Origin: Candidatus Thalassarchaeum sp.
Lineage (GTDB): Archaea > Thermoplasmatota > Poseidoniia > Poseidoniales > Thalassarchaeaceae
DNA: 38,786 nucleotides
Direction: 5' to 3'
Assembly: GCA_022451235.1 (NCBI GenBank)
Contig: JAKUOA010000014.1
Coordinates: forward strand, 1-38,786
The position numbers and the translations under genes were made by a program. The notes under the pieces were generated by a model. That model made no database searches. It was not told the origin of the DNA and saw only the letters and a program-made list of their open reading frames with translations. Of the stretch, positions 1-9,833 are shown piece after piece. Position 1 is the first letter of the stretch. Every line of letters starts with the position of its first letter.

Positions 1-1203
1 GAGGATTTCTGTACCGAAACTTTAGGGATTTCAAAAGAAGAATTTGAGGACCCATTCTTTGACACACTCGGTCACCTTGGATTCTCTAATGATGAAATCG
101 ACCAAGCCAATGATCACGTCTTTGGATATGGTACAATTGAGGGCGCTCCTGGACTAAAAGAGGAGCACTTGGCTGTGTTCGATTGTGCAACTCCTTGTGG
201 AAAGTATGGAAAGAGGTCTATCGATTGGAAGGCTCACGTATTGATGATGGCAGCCGCTCAGCCATTCATTTCCGGAGCAATTTCGAAAACAATCAACATG
301 CCGGCTGATGCCTCTATTGAGGATATTAGAGAGGCCTATGATCTAAGTTATGATACCATGATAAAGGCATGTGCGATTTATCGAGATGGAAGTAAACTCA
401 GTCAGCCACTGATGAATCAGTTAGTTGATGCCACATCTCTAGATGAGGAGGATGAAGATGAGGCTGTTACTGTTGTTCACAAGATGGTAGAGCAAGCTGC
501 CGAAGCGCTTCCAATACCTGCACCAGCTGCTACAGTTGTGGCCGAACAGTTTGTCCACAATTACATCGCAACAAGAAGGCCTCTGCCTGATGTTAGATCC
601 TCTAGTACAATGAAGGCTAGAGTTGGTGGACACACTGTTTATCTATCTTCAAGCAACTATGATGACGGTCGTTTGGGCGAGATTATGATTACAACCTCGA
701 AAGAGGGTGCGGCGTGGAGATCTCTACTGAATCAATTCGCGATTGCAGTGTCGATTGGATTACAATACGGTGTTCCTCTAGACGCATTTGTGAAGTCGTT
801 CACTTTCCAGAAGTTCGACCCGAGTGGAATGGTAACCGGTGGTAGTGGCCGGGTTAAGATGTCAACTTCAATTGTCGATTACATATTCCGTGAACTAGCA
901 ATTCAATATCTAGAGCGTGACGATCTAGCTCATGTCTCTGCCGAAGATATGGTATCAACATCAATCAGCAGACCCGAGCAAACAGAAGAGGGATTGGTAC
1001 GGACGCAAGGAGAAAAGAGAGATGTACAGTTGACTCTGAATGCGGTTGCTCCATCTGAGGACGAGGATTCTCGTATTCGCCGGATGGCTCGTGAGCGTGG
1101 CTTTACTGGAGATATCTGCGACGAGTGCGGAAGTAGTCAGATGGTTCGCAATGGAACTTGCCTGAAGTGCAATGCCTGCGGAGCCACTACCGGTTGCTCC
1201 TAA
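1..1203 (+). CDS. nrdJ: Adenosylcobalamin-dependent ribonucleoside-diphosphate reductase, C-terminal part (truncated at window start)
   Basis: Frame 1 is open from base 1 (EDFCTETLGISKEEFEDPFFDTLGHLGFSNDEI...); ATPCGKYGKRSIDWKAHVLMMAAAQPFISGAISKTINMP is typical of class II RNR; C-terminal zinc ribbon CDECGSSQMVRNGTCLKCNACGATTGCS. Confidence 0.93.
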   Translation, partial: EDFCTETLGISKEEFEDPFFDTLGHLGFSNDEIDQANDHVFGYGTIEGAPGLKEEHLAVFDCATPCGKYGKRSIDWKAHVLMMAAAQPFISGAISKTINMPADASIEDIREAYDLSYDTMIKACAIYRDGSKLSQPLMNQLVDATSLDEEDEDEAVTVVHKMVEQAAEALPIPAPAATVVAEQFVHNYIATRRPLPDVRSSSTMKARVGGHTVYLSSSNYDDGRLGEIMITTSKEGAAWRSLLNQFAIAVSIGLQYGVPLDAFVKSFTFQKFDPSGMVTGGSGRVKMSTSIVDYIFRELAIQYLERDDLAHVSAEDMVSTSISRPEQTEEGLVRTQGEKRDVQLTLNAVAPSEDEDSRIRRMARERGFTGDICDECGSSQMVRNGTCLKCNACGATTGCS

Positions 1204-1206
1204 TTT

Positions 1207-2535
1207 CTACAGTAATTCGTAGGCATCCGGGCTTCTCATTTTAACCCATTTTGACAACTTCTGAAAAGATTCTGGGTTGGCTTGATTGACAATTTGACAT
1301 GTTCTTTGGAATGCTTCGGGAGAAACTCTTGCTTGTTCAACAATCAGATTGCCTACCCGAGAGCGCCCTAACTCAGAGGACATTAACCAGGCTGAGGGGA
1401 GGAGTTGAGCAGAATCTGTTGGATTTGTTGAGAGGTAATCTCGGAGCCCAGATTCAACTAGCCTCTGCGTTGCTTTTTGGTTTCCTTTAGCAAGAATGGA
1501 TTGTGCCCTTCCAACGAATTCTTCTTCGGAAAGGCGAGCTAATACTCCTACAAATGAGGCGCAAAGTGTCTGTATTGATTCGTCCGTCTCAGAGGACAGT
1601 CGGTCAACCAACGTAAGAGCAAGTGTTGCTTCTTGAGCGTGGATTCGAGAGAGATTTTCTGCTACGGCCCTTCTAGTACCTACTGAGCGATGATCTGCAG
1701 ATGCGACGAGAATATCTTTTGCTTCTTCTGGTGAATGTGATAGCATTTGCAGTCCTGCTCGTACATATGGGCTGCTGTCATCATCAGTCCGCCCGAGAGC
1801 ATCGATTACACGGGAAGGGATTGCCAATGTCGGGCAGAGATGTAATGAGACAGATAGATTCTCCAACCATTTTGGTAGAATCCTGACTGAAGATTCTGGT
1901 TTCATAGATAATGTATCGAGAATTGTCGTCGCAGCCATTACACCTGCAGGGTGAGGAGGTAGTAGGTTGTTAGCCGACATCTCGGGAGACCATGCAATTT
2001 GATGATGACCTATCACATTCGAATAGGGTAAATTTCCTGGAGTAACCGCATAAGCGATTGATTCAAGCAAATAGTAGCAATCATCTCTGGCAACTTCTGT
2101 ACCACCCAGTGCAAGACCTACAAGCAAACCCGAACCAAGATACCACCTATCTGTATCTGGCACATTCTCATCTAATGCAACTGCTAACCAGTCTCTAACC
2201 TGAAGCGCGAGTACTCTCTCTGCAATTGTTTCCGAGTTGGATGCTAGCCATTCAGATTCGGCTTTCTCTGAATCTATTGAGCGTCGAACATAATCCGGTA
2301 AGTGTATCTCGCAAACTTCTGCTAATCGCATATTGAATCCTTGACGGTCAATTGCAAAAATTCCCACTGCCTGCCGGGCTAATGATTCGGAATCGGCAGG
2401 AGGGATAGCAGGGAAATCTGGCAATTCTAGAGGAGGATTAGGCAGTGGTGCAATCTCAAATGCTTCACGCACCGCTTCCTTGAGTCTTTCATCGGTTTTC
2501 TGCCAGACTAGGGCGTTACCTTCCCGTCTGGCCAT
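1207..2535 (-). CDS. Hypothetical protein, HEAT/ARM-like alpha-helical repeats
   Basis: 442-aa ORF; helical repeat character (VRAGLQMLSHSPEEAKDILVASADHRSVGTRRAVAENLSRIHAQEATLALTLVDRL); 10 nt downstream of the TFB gene. Confidence 0.75.
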   Translation of the reverse strand: MARREGNALVWQKTDERLKEAVREAFEIAPLPNPPLELPDFPAIPPADSESLARQAVGIFAIDRQGFNMRLAEVCEIHLPDYVRRSIDSEKAESEWLASNSETIAERVLALQVRDWLAVALDENVPDTDRWYLGSGLLVGLALGGTEVARDDCYYLLESIAYAVTPGNLPYSNVIGHHQIAWSPEMSANNLLPPHPAGVMAATTILDTLSMKPESSVRILPKWLENLSVSLHLCPTLAIPSRVIDALGRTDDDSSPYVRAGLQMLSHSPEEAKDILVASADHRSVGTRRAVAENLSRIHAQEATLALTLVDRLSSETDESIQTLCASFVGVLARLSEEEFVGRAQSILAKGNQKATQRLVESGLRDYLSTNPTDSAQLLPSAWLMSSELGRSRVGNLIVEQARVSPEAFQRTCQIVNQANPESFQKLSKWVKMRSPDAYELL

Positions 2536-2545
2536 TTGGACCGAC

Positions 2546-3472
2546 TCAAATCTCTAGTTCGATGTTGAGGTTCTGGATGAGTTCCTTGTACCTATTTCGG
2601 ATTGTAACCTCAGTGACGCCGGCCACTTCAGCAACCTCTCGCTGAGTTCTCCGCTTACCACAAAGAACCGATGCGATGTAGATGATTGAAGCCGCGATAC
2701 CGGTTGGGCCTCGGCCGCTGGTTAGTTCCTTTTCCTGGGCCTTCTGAATCAGTTCGTATGCCTTGGCTTGTACCTCGGCATCTAGGTCAAGACCTGAACA
2801 GAATCGAGGAATGTAATCCTCGGGCTTGGTTGGTGGAATCTTCATCTTTAATTCACGAACCATGAATCGGTAGGTGCGTCCAATTTCCTTTCTACCGGTT
2901 CTGCTAGCATCTCCGATTTCATCGAGTGTTCTTGGATTGTTACACTGGCGGCAAGCAGCATACAGGGATGCTGCTGCTACACCTTCAATCGAGCGACCAC
3001 GAATGAGTCTCTTCTCGACCGCTTTCTTGTAGTTGACAGCTGCAGTTTCTCGGATACTCTTTGGAAGATCTAGGCGGCTGGCCATTCTATCCAATTCTGC
3101 AAGAGCCATTGCGAGGTTTCGCTCCGTTGCATTGCTTACTCGAGAGCGCTTCTGCCACTTTCTCATTCGGTAGAATTGGGAGCGGTATCTGGAAGAGATG
3201 GTCTTTCCTGAGTAGTCCTTATTCTGCCAATCAATATCGGTGGAAAGACCCTTGTCGTGAAGCATTACAGTCATTGGAGCACCGGTACGTGCACGCTGGT
3301 CACCTTGCTCGGGGCTAAATACACGCCACTCAGCGCCTTGATCGATAACCTTGTCTTCAAGGACAAGTCCACAATCTTGGCACACAATTTCACCACGAGT
3401 TTCATCGCGATCTAGATTTCTTGAACCACATTCATCACACTTGACAGTGTCTTCTACAAGATATTCTGACAT
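2546..3472 (-). CDS. tfb: Transcription initiation factor IIB (TFB)
   Basis: N-terminal Zn ribbon ([41 protein letters not shown]) and two cyclin-like repeats ([64 protein letters not shown]). Confidence 0.97.
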   Translation of the reverse strand: MSEYLVEDTVKCDECGSRNLDRDETRGEIVCQDCGLVLEDKVIDQGAEWRVFSPEQGDQRARTGAPMTVMLHDKGLSTDIDWQNKDYSGKTISSRYRSQFYRMRKWQKRSRVSNATERNLAMALAELDRMASRLDLPKSIRETAAVNYKKAVEKRLIRGRSIEGVAAASLYAACRQCNNPRTLDEIGDASRTGRKEIGRTYRFMVRELKMKIPPTKPEDYIPRFCSGLDLDAEVQAKAYELIQKAQEKELTSGRGPTGIAASIIYIASVLCGKRRTQREVAEVAGVTEVTIRNRYKELIQNLNIELEI

Positions 3473-3523
3473 TTCTTAATCACCTCTTTCGACCCGAAAG
3501 GTAAAATATTCGCGATGGACTTG

Positions 3524-3532
3524 TTATTTAAA
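3524..3532 (-). promoter_or_regulatory. Putative TATA box for tfb
   Basis: Minus strand GGTTTAAATAAC about 52 nt upstream of the tfb ATG; SD-like GAGGTGAT lies between it and the ATG. Confidence 0.5.
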
Positions 3533-3701
3533 CCTTAGAGGTATAGTAAATTGGTTCTAAATGAAGGTCTGCAAGCCTGAACATTCTTGCGCGAATGGTG
3601 AAATAGCAACATACCTTGGCGTAGATTAAGCGAGAGGTGTTGATATACAGTCTTGGCCGCCTTCCAAAGTCAATCTTAACCCTAACAAAAGGGTACTATT
3701 T

Positions 3702-5639
3702 TTGACAAAGGATTTGGAGTTGATTCGTAAGCAGTTGTATGAAGGTGTTAATCTTCGAATGGAAGATTTGTCTGTCGATGACTTACTCGATGATATCAAC
3801 ACCGATGTTATGACCCCCGCCTGGGTATGTTTTGATCATGATCCTGCAATCTTGGCAGAGAATGCCTACGCAGGACTTCTGCATGAAGGTCGTCGTGTCT
3901 TTGAGCCACGAGCATTGATTGATGGTGGATTTGAGGTAATTGTTAGTGGACATCGAAAGGGAACTGGAAGTAGTAGAGAGACGGCCGCTCAATGTGAGAG
4001 ATGGTCAGGAATCCGTATTGTCATCGCCGCATCCTTCGCTCCTATTCATGAGAGAAATAACATCAATCTAGGCCAATTAATGGGCGACCATGCAATGCTC
4101 GAGCGTCTACAGAACGGAGAGAGTATCGTACTGGACGAGTTCACAGGGAAATACGACCCTGTGACTAAGCTAATTGTAGAGAATGGGGGGATCTTCCCAT
4201 TCGCTAAGAGAATGAAGGCTGGCGATGTTGAATTGCCTGTAGTAAGTAATGAGCCAGTTCCAATGACCATGGCAGAGAAGATGATTTCCAACAAATTGCT
4301 TGGTCTGGATGGTCTTCGCGGATATGTCAAACCGGGAGATGCTGTGCTTGCGCAAGTTGATGGTGGGTATTCCCATGAATTCACTACGGCTCAGGTTCAC
4401 AATTTCCTGGCTGCTGAATATGGCGAGGATTATTCATTACCAAATCCACCAAAATTTGCAGTCTTTGAAGACCATCTCTTGTATGCGACAGGGGTCGCAA
4501 GGTTTGCTAAATTTGAGGATAAGATTCAGACCTTGCGTGATTTGCAAGTAGCTTTCCAGCAGCACACGGGAGTACGCGATTATTCCGCGGTGAATGGGGT
4601 AAGTCCCGGTATTTGTCATCAAGTTGCTCGAGAGGAATTCATCGATGTTGGTGACTTCATTCAAGCCACAGATAGCCACACTTGCATGGGTGGTGCTAGT
4701 AATGCCCTGACATACGGAGTTGGTTCAACTGAGTACGCTAACTTGGTACACAACCAATTCGCATTCGTAAAAGTTCCAGAGAGTATTAGATTCGATTTGA
4801 TTGGAAGTTTGGATCCAGGTTGTACTGCAAAGGATGTAATTCTACATATCCTTTGGAAGTATGCTGCACAATCCGACACTCTCGACCGTTCAATGGAATT
4901 CGGTGGCCCGGGATTAGCGTCTCTTTCCATGGATGAAAGAGCAACTCTTTGCAATATGGCCACGGAGTGTTCAGCAAAGACTGGCATCTGTGAACCAGAT
5001 GATTTGACGGTTGAATGGTTAATGGCGAGACGTGATGATTTGACTGAAACTAAGATTCGTTCGGCCTTCGTTCTTCCTGATGAAAATGCTGTTTACCACG
5101 GTGGCGTACATACGATTGACTTGTCTGCAATTAGGCCGATGGTAGCACATCCTGGAGACCCCGATGCGGGAATTCCATCCGACCCTACAAACGGAGCATA
5201 CATCGAGGACTTAGGAGATGTGGAAGTTGATATTGCATATGCTGGTTCTTGTACAGCCGGTAAAGATGATGATTTCGCATATTACGCAATGGTGACACAG
5301 GCGGCTCTAGATGCTGGATTAACGGTAGCAAAAGATGTTGATTGTTACATCCAATTTGGTTCTAAGGCTGTTAAGGATTTGTCAGAACGTAACGGATGGA
5401 GCGAGTTGTTCGAGCGCGCTGGTGTCAAACTAATCGACCCCGGATGTGGTGCTTGCATTGGTGCTGGACCAGGAGTTTCTGATCTCGAAGATCAAGTTAC
5501 TGTCTCGGCGATAAATCGTAATTTCCAAGGTCGCTCTGGACCTGGGAAATTGTACCTTGCAAGCCCTCTAACTGTAATGGCTAGTGCTTTCACTGGGAAG
5601 ATTACTGCTTGGCATCCGGATTTGTTTGCACAGAGTTAA
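3702..5639 (+). CDS. Aconitase/isopropylmalate dehydratase superfamily enzyme, N-terminal swivel (LeuD-like) domain fused to LeuC-like catalytic domain
   Basis: N-terminal swivel motif SGHRKGTGSSRETAAQCERWSGIRIVIAASFAPIHERNNI; catalytic motifs TDSHTCMGGASNALTYGVGSTEYA, AGSCTAGKDDD and PGCGACIGAG (Fe-S cysteines). TTG start proposed by the ORF track; the exact start is uncertain. Confidence 0.88.
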   Translation: MTKDLELIRKQLYEGVNLRMEDLSVDDLLDDINTDVMTPAWVCFDHDPAILAENAYAGLLHEGRRVFEPRALIDGGFEVIVSGHRKGTGSSRETAAQCERWSGIRIVIAASFAPIHERNNINLGQLMGDHAMLERLQNGESIVLDEFTGKYDPVTKLIVENGGIFPFAKRMKAGDVELPVVSNEPVPMTMAEKMISNKLLGLDGLRGYVKPGDAVLAQVDGGYSHEFTTAQVHNFLAAEYGEDYSLPNPPKFAVFEDHLLYATGVARFAKFEDKIQTLRDLQVAFQQHTGVRDYSAVNGVSPGICHQVAREEFIDVGDFIQATDSHTCMGGASNALTYGVGSTEYANLVHNQFAFVKVPESIRFDLIGSLDPGCTAKDVILHILWKYAAQSDTLDRSMEFGGPGLASLSMDERATLCNMATECSAKTGICEPDDLTVEWLMARRDDLTETKIRSAFVLPDENAVYHGGVHTIDLSAIRPMVAHPGDPDAGIPSDPTNGAYIEDLGDVEVDIAYAGSCTAGKDDDFAYYAMVTQAALDAGLTVAKDVDCYIQFGSKAVKDLSERNGWSELFERAGVKLIDPGCGACIGAGPGVSDLEDQVTVSAINRNFQGRSGPGKLYLASPLTVMASAFTGKITAWHPDLFAQS

Positions 5640-5723
5640 AGGCCCTAAGCACTCGGGCGACCTCGACCACAAGCAGGCCCCTTGTCATTCGGACTATGGG
5701 AGGACCTGAAGGGGGTAGTCGCG

Positions 5724-7841
5724 ATGGTAGATGCAGAGAAAATTGCAAGTAAACAGAAGCAGATTTCGATTAGTGAATTCTTTGAGAAGAACAAGCATTT
5801 CCTAGGATTCGATACCCTTCAGAGAGCAGTGATAACAGCAGTCAAAGAAGCGGTGGATAACTCACTTGACGCTTGTGAGGAAGCGCGAATCCTTCCAACA
5901 ATAAAAGTAGAGATAAACAAACTCAAAGGTGACAAGTTAGAGTTGATTTGCCAGGATAATGGGCCCGGTATTCCACGAGATTCCGTTGAGCATGTGTTTG
6001 GAAAATTTCTGCTAGGATCTCGATTCCATGCGATTCGACAAACTCGTGGACAACAAGGAATCGGTATAACTGGGGTTGTGATGTACAGTCAATTGACTAC
6101 GGGTTCCAAAACTCATGTGATTTCTAAAATCAAATCTGATAATTCGGCCGTACACGTAGACCTAGGGCTAGACACTCGGAAAAATAAAGCCACCAAATCA
6201 AATGAAATTAGAGATGTTTGGTTTGAAGATGGTGAAGAGGTTGTAAATGGCCTAAAAATAAAAACTGTGATGAAGGCAAAATATCAGCGAGGAAGACAAT
6301 CAGTTCACCAGTACCTTAGGATGACAAGTATCGTAAATCCTCACGCTACGATTCAACTAACCGTACGCGATGGAGACGGTGAAATAATTGATCATGGTCA
6401 TTGGATAAGAACCACAGAAAAATTACCACGAGTGGTTGAGGAAATCAAGCCTCATCCCCACGGCATACATCTCGGTCAACTCCAGAGAATGCTCAAAGAA
6501 GCGGATGAAAGGAAGCTAACTTCCTTCCTCAGGCACAATTTCTCAGGGGTTAGTATGAGGGCCGCCAAAGAAATTCTTAGTAGGGCCGAATTAGATGAAA
6601 GCCGAACTCCTGTTAGAATAAAGGCCAATGAAGCACAGGCGCTGTTAGACTCTTTTCAAGAAGTTAAATTACTAGCGCCGCCAACTGATTGCCTTTCTCC
6701 AATAGAGGAAATTCTCATCAAGAAAGGGTTGTCAAAAGCAATCGATTCTAGATTTGCTTCAACGGTTACAAGGAAGCCCACAGTAAGTCAAGGAAATCCT
6801 TTCCAAATTGAAGTCGGCCTTGTTTTCGGAGGCGATTTAGCGGCTGATGGGCCGATAGAAGTGCTCCGATTTGCAAATAGAGTTCCACTGATGTACCAGC
6901 AAGGTGGATGCCTCATGACAAAGGCGCTTGAATCTGTGAATTGGAAACAATATGGCCTCGAACACCCTGGTGGGAAAGGTCTGCCTAAGGGGCCCGCCGC
7001 AGTGTTGATTCATCTGGCCTCCACAAATGTACAATTTACCAGTGAAGCGAAGGAGGCTGTTTCTGATAATGTAGAGGTCCACGAAGAAATTCGAAGGGCT
7101 ATGCTTGAAGTTGGGCGTGGTCTGAAGAATCATCTAAAAAAGAGTAAACAGAAAAAGAAAGCTCAAGAAAAATTCGACTTAATCAACATAATTTTACCTG
7201 AGATATCAAGAAAATCAAGCGAAATGTTGGGGAGAGAGGAGCCTGATTTATCGCCAGTCATAACTCGAATCATGAATGCGGTCTTTCTCGAAGATGAAGT
7301 CTCTTGGGATAACGACGCTAAGCAGAATATTTGTTCGGTTACGATATACAATTACACCGCAAGAGCTCGAGCCTATACTATCCTAGCAAAGTGGCCTGAA
7401 GGAGAAGGCGTGAGTATGGCTGAAAATCCCCGGGGAGGGAGGAAGGAAACCAACGGTTTGTGGGCTTGGAGGCTGGATACTCTCAATCCCGGAGAATCTG
7501 CTGAAATTCGGTTTGCCGTTGAGGGGTTAACAAAGGGTGATTGGAATGAAACTGATATTTTCTTCCGTGGTAATGGCGATATTATCGGCGCTAACAAAAT
7601 CGATGAAAAATTACTCGATGAAATGCGTAAAGTCGAGGCTTTGGTGGTGGCCGAAGCCGAACACTCAAGGGACGAAGATATTGGATCCTTGGAAAGGGTA
7701 TTAGACAGAGTCGAAATAATTGAGAGTCTCGATACAAGTAAGGAAGAATCTGATTCTGAAACCATACCTGCAGAAACAGAAGGGGCCTCTGTCGAGAGTG
7801 GGGATTGGGGTTCGTTGGCTATGGAGGATGATGCTGAATGA
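5724..7841 (+). CDS. top6B: DNA topoisomerase VI subunit B
   Basis: GHKL ATPase motifs AVKEAVDNSLDACEEA, DNGPGIP and RGQQGIGITGVVMYSQLTTG; start set at ATG 5724 (MVDAEKIASKQKQISISEFFEKNKHFLGFDT). Confidence 0.97.
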   Translation: MVDAEKIASKQKQISISEFFEKNKHFLGFDTLQRAVITAVKEAVDNSLDACEEARILPTIKVEINKLKGDKLELICQDNGPGIPRDSVEHVFGKFLLGSRFHAIRQTRGQQGIGITGVVMYSQLTTGSKTHVISKIKSDNSAVHVDLGLDTRKNKATKSNEIRDVWFEDGEEVVNGLKIKTVMKAKYQRGRQSVHQYLRMTSIVNPHATIQLTVRDGDGEIIDHGHWIRTTEKLPRVVEEIKPHPHGIHLGQLQRMLKEADERKLTSFLRHNFSGVSMRAAKEILSRAELDESRTPVRIKANEAQALLDSFQEVKLLAPPTDCLSPIEEILIKKGLSKAIDSRFASTVTRKPTVSQGNPFQIEVGLVFGGDLAADGPIEVLRFANRVPLMYQQGGCLMTKALESVNWKQYGLEHPGGKGLPKGPAAVLIHLASTNVQFTSEAKEAVSDNVEVHEEIRRAMLEVGRGLKNHLKKSKQKKKAQEKFDLINIILPEISRKSSEMLGREEPDLSPVITRIMNAVFLEDEVSWDNDAKQNICSVTIYNYTARARAYTILAKWPEGEGVSMAENPRGGRKETNGLWAWRLDTLNPGESAEIRFAVEGLTKGDWNETDIFFRGNGDIIGANKIDEKLLDEMRKVEALVVAEAEHSRDEDIGSLERVLDRVEIIESLDTSKEESDSETIPAETEGASVESGDWGSLAMEDDAE

Positions 7842-8938
7842 GTGCAAATGGATACACAAAGGAGCAGGTAATCGAGGCTCTACACGATATAGCTGGTGAG
7901 ATGCATAACAAGATGCTCAAGGGAGACCCTCCCACTATGACACTACCTGTCAGGACAAAACAGAACATTTCCTTTGACTCTAAACTCGGCGTTTACAAAT
8001 ACGGGAAGAAGAGGTCTACTAGAGATGCTACCTCCCTTGGAAGTGCAAGACAATTGTTGCGTGCCCTGCACGTTACAGAATTTATCGAGGAGATGATCGA
8101 GGCAGGAAAATCTTCGACATTAAGAGAAATGTACTATATTTCGGAGGGATGGGGGCATGGAAAATTTGGTTCTCAAAACGAAAGTAACAATCTCGCTGAA
8201 GATTTAGAAATCATAACCAAATGTATGAGAGAGGACTTCAAATTAAGGCCTGAAGAAGACGGTGCGAGAATCATTGGTAACATTACCTTCGAAGAAAGAA
8301 ATCGACGAGGTGAATGGATGCGGATAAATTGCCGCGACGACGTTGGAGATTCGGGTTACGGCGTCCCTTACAATGTCGAGTTTGAGAAATTACGCTTAGT
8401 TGACCATGATGTCGATTTTATAATGGCAATAGAGACTGGTGGAATGTTTGACAGGCTGGTCGAAAATGGATTTGATGAATCGTCTCGATGTGCTCTAGTT
8501 CATCTTAAGGGCCAACCGGCTCGTTCCACTCGTAGAATCATTAAGAGAATGAATGAAGAATGGAATTTACCTGTTCTAGTCTTCCTCGACGGCGATCCTT
8601 GGTCTTACAGAATCTACGCGTCGATCGCTTATGGTGCTATCAAAACCGCGCATATTTCAGAATATCTTGCAACACCAAGCGCTGTTTATCTCGGCATTCG
8701 GGCAGGAGATATTGAGTCGTATGACTTACCTGCTGATGACCTGTCAAGTAAAGATATTCAAGCACTGAATGCAGAATTAAGTGATCCGCGATTTGCTGAT
8801 GCTGAATGGCAAGAAGAAATCAAACTGATGCTTGAGTTAGGAAAGAAGGCTGAGCAGCAGTCACTCGCAAAGTATGGTTTGGATTTCGTAACTGATACCT
8901 ATCTTCCAGAGAAACTTGCGGAAATCCTAGGGCGATAA
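7838..8938 (+). CDS. top6A: DNA topoisomerase VI subunit A (Spo11-like)
   Basis: Catalytic Tyr motif LREMYYISE; Toprim-like region (FIMAIETGGMFDRLVENGF; VLVFLDGDPWSYRIYASIAYGAIKTAHISEYLATPSAVYLGI); ATGA overlap with top6B. Confidence 0.97.
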   Translation: MSANGYTKEQVIEALHDIAGEMHNKMLKGDPPTMTLPVRTKQNISFDSKLGVYKYGKKRSTRDATSLGSARQLLRALHVTEFIEEMIEAGKSSTLREMYYISEGWGHGKFGSQNESNNLAEDLEIITKCMREDFKLRPEEDGARIIGNITFEERNRRGEWMRINCRDDVGDSGYGVPYNVEFEKLRLVDHDVDFIMAIETGGMFDRLVENGFDESSRCALVHLKGQPARSTRRIIKRMNEEWNLPVLVFLDGDPWSYRIYASIAYGAIKTAHISEYLATPSAVYLGIRAGDIESYDLPADDLSSKDIQALNAELSDPRFADAEWQEEIKLMLELGKKAEQQSLAKYGLDFVTDTYLPEKLAEILGR

Positions 8939-8978
8939 TGAGACCAAGCATCAAATGTGAGCGCTCACTGAGTAAGGT

Positions 8979-9758
8979 GTGGCTGTGAACTTCCGACGGG
9001 TTGCGAAATGGTCTTCTGCAATCTCTGTGCTGTTGCTAATCACATTCATGGCGGTCCTACCCGGTACTTATGAGAAAATGGAACCAATGCTAGATCCAGA
9101 ACAACAAAATGTAGCGCGACTTGGAGCAGGAGAAAGTTCCTCAGTAGATTTTGTCGGTGGGCACGTCTACGTTGCACTAAGGGTGAATGAAGGTGGGAAT
9201 GACCCCACTGCGGAATTGCGTTTGTTGGATGAAGAGAACCAGGAATTCTCCGGAGATAGCCCCACTAGACTACATGTTGAAAGAGTTGTGAACGGAACTT
9301 CATATGCCCCAGTAAGGGTCTTTTGCTTTCCAAATGGGTGTGATAGTGGCACATACACCCTACATAATGAGGGTGATTCAGTACTCTGGTTGGTGGATGA
9401 TTCCGCAGGTGACATTGAATTTTTTACGGACCCATTGGTCTTAGCGACCTTTGGTACATGTTGCTTAGGAGTTATGAGTGGAATTATTGCATTGATTTTT
9501 GCAATATTGATGTTCCGAAATAAATCAAACCAAGATGGGAAACAAGTTAGTGGGCTAATTATTGATGGGCGAGTAATGACCACAGATGAGCTCTATCATG
9601 CACATCAGGAACAGAATAAGGAAAGTTCAGATGTACCAGATCCATTCGTTAGGAATTCGACTAATAATCAAGTCATTGAGACAATATCTAATGAAAATGA
9701 TTTGCGAATAGGAGAAGAAGAAGGTGGGGATGCTTGGAAGGGCTGGGACGAAGGCTAA
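8979..9758 (+). CDS. Hypothetical membrane protein with two TM segments
   Basis: GTG start; N-terminal TM WSSAISVLLLITFMAVLPGTYE and second TM LATFGTCCLGVMSGIIALIFAILMF. Confidence 0.75.
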   Translation: MAVNFRRVAKWSSAISVLLLITFMAVLPGTYEKMEPMLDPEQQNVARLGAGESSSVDFVGGHVYVALRVNEGGNDPTAELRLLDEENQEFSGDSPTRLHVERVVNGTSYAPVRVFCFPNGCDSGTYTLHNEGDSVLWLVDDSAGDIEFFTDPLVLATFGTCCLGVMSGIIALIFAILMFRNKSNQDGKQVSGLIIDGRVMTTDELYHAHQEQNKESSDVPDPFVRNSTNNQVIETISNENDLRIGEEEGGDAWKGWDEG

Positions 9759-9770
9759 TCGAAATTAGCC
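9753..9770 (+). other. Hairpin GGCTAAT-CGAA-ATTAGCC embedding the TAA stop
   Basis: Perfect 7-bp stem; TAA at 9756-9758; followed by ATTTTCATT. Confidence 0.75.
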
Positions 9771-9833
9771 ATTTTCATTACACACTTGGGTTTTTATTCC
9801 CCCTCCCACTACACAACCTTGGGTTGGTAAGTC

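Noticed and set aside
1180-1200. GGAGC...GCTCC inverted repeat before the nrdJ stop
   Set aside because: Only 5 bp with an 11-nt loop inside conserved Zn-ribbon coding sequence; probably chance.
7373-7765. 130-aa minus-strand ORF within top6B
   Set aside because: Ser-rich shadow of the acidic TopoVI-B C-terminus.
9167-9583. 138-aa minus-strand ORF inside the membrane-protein gene
   Set aside because: Shadow ORF; the plus-strand frame has clear TM segments and operon-like context.
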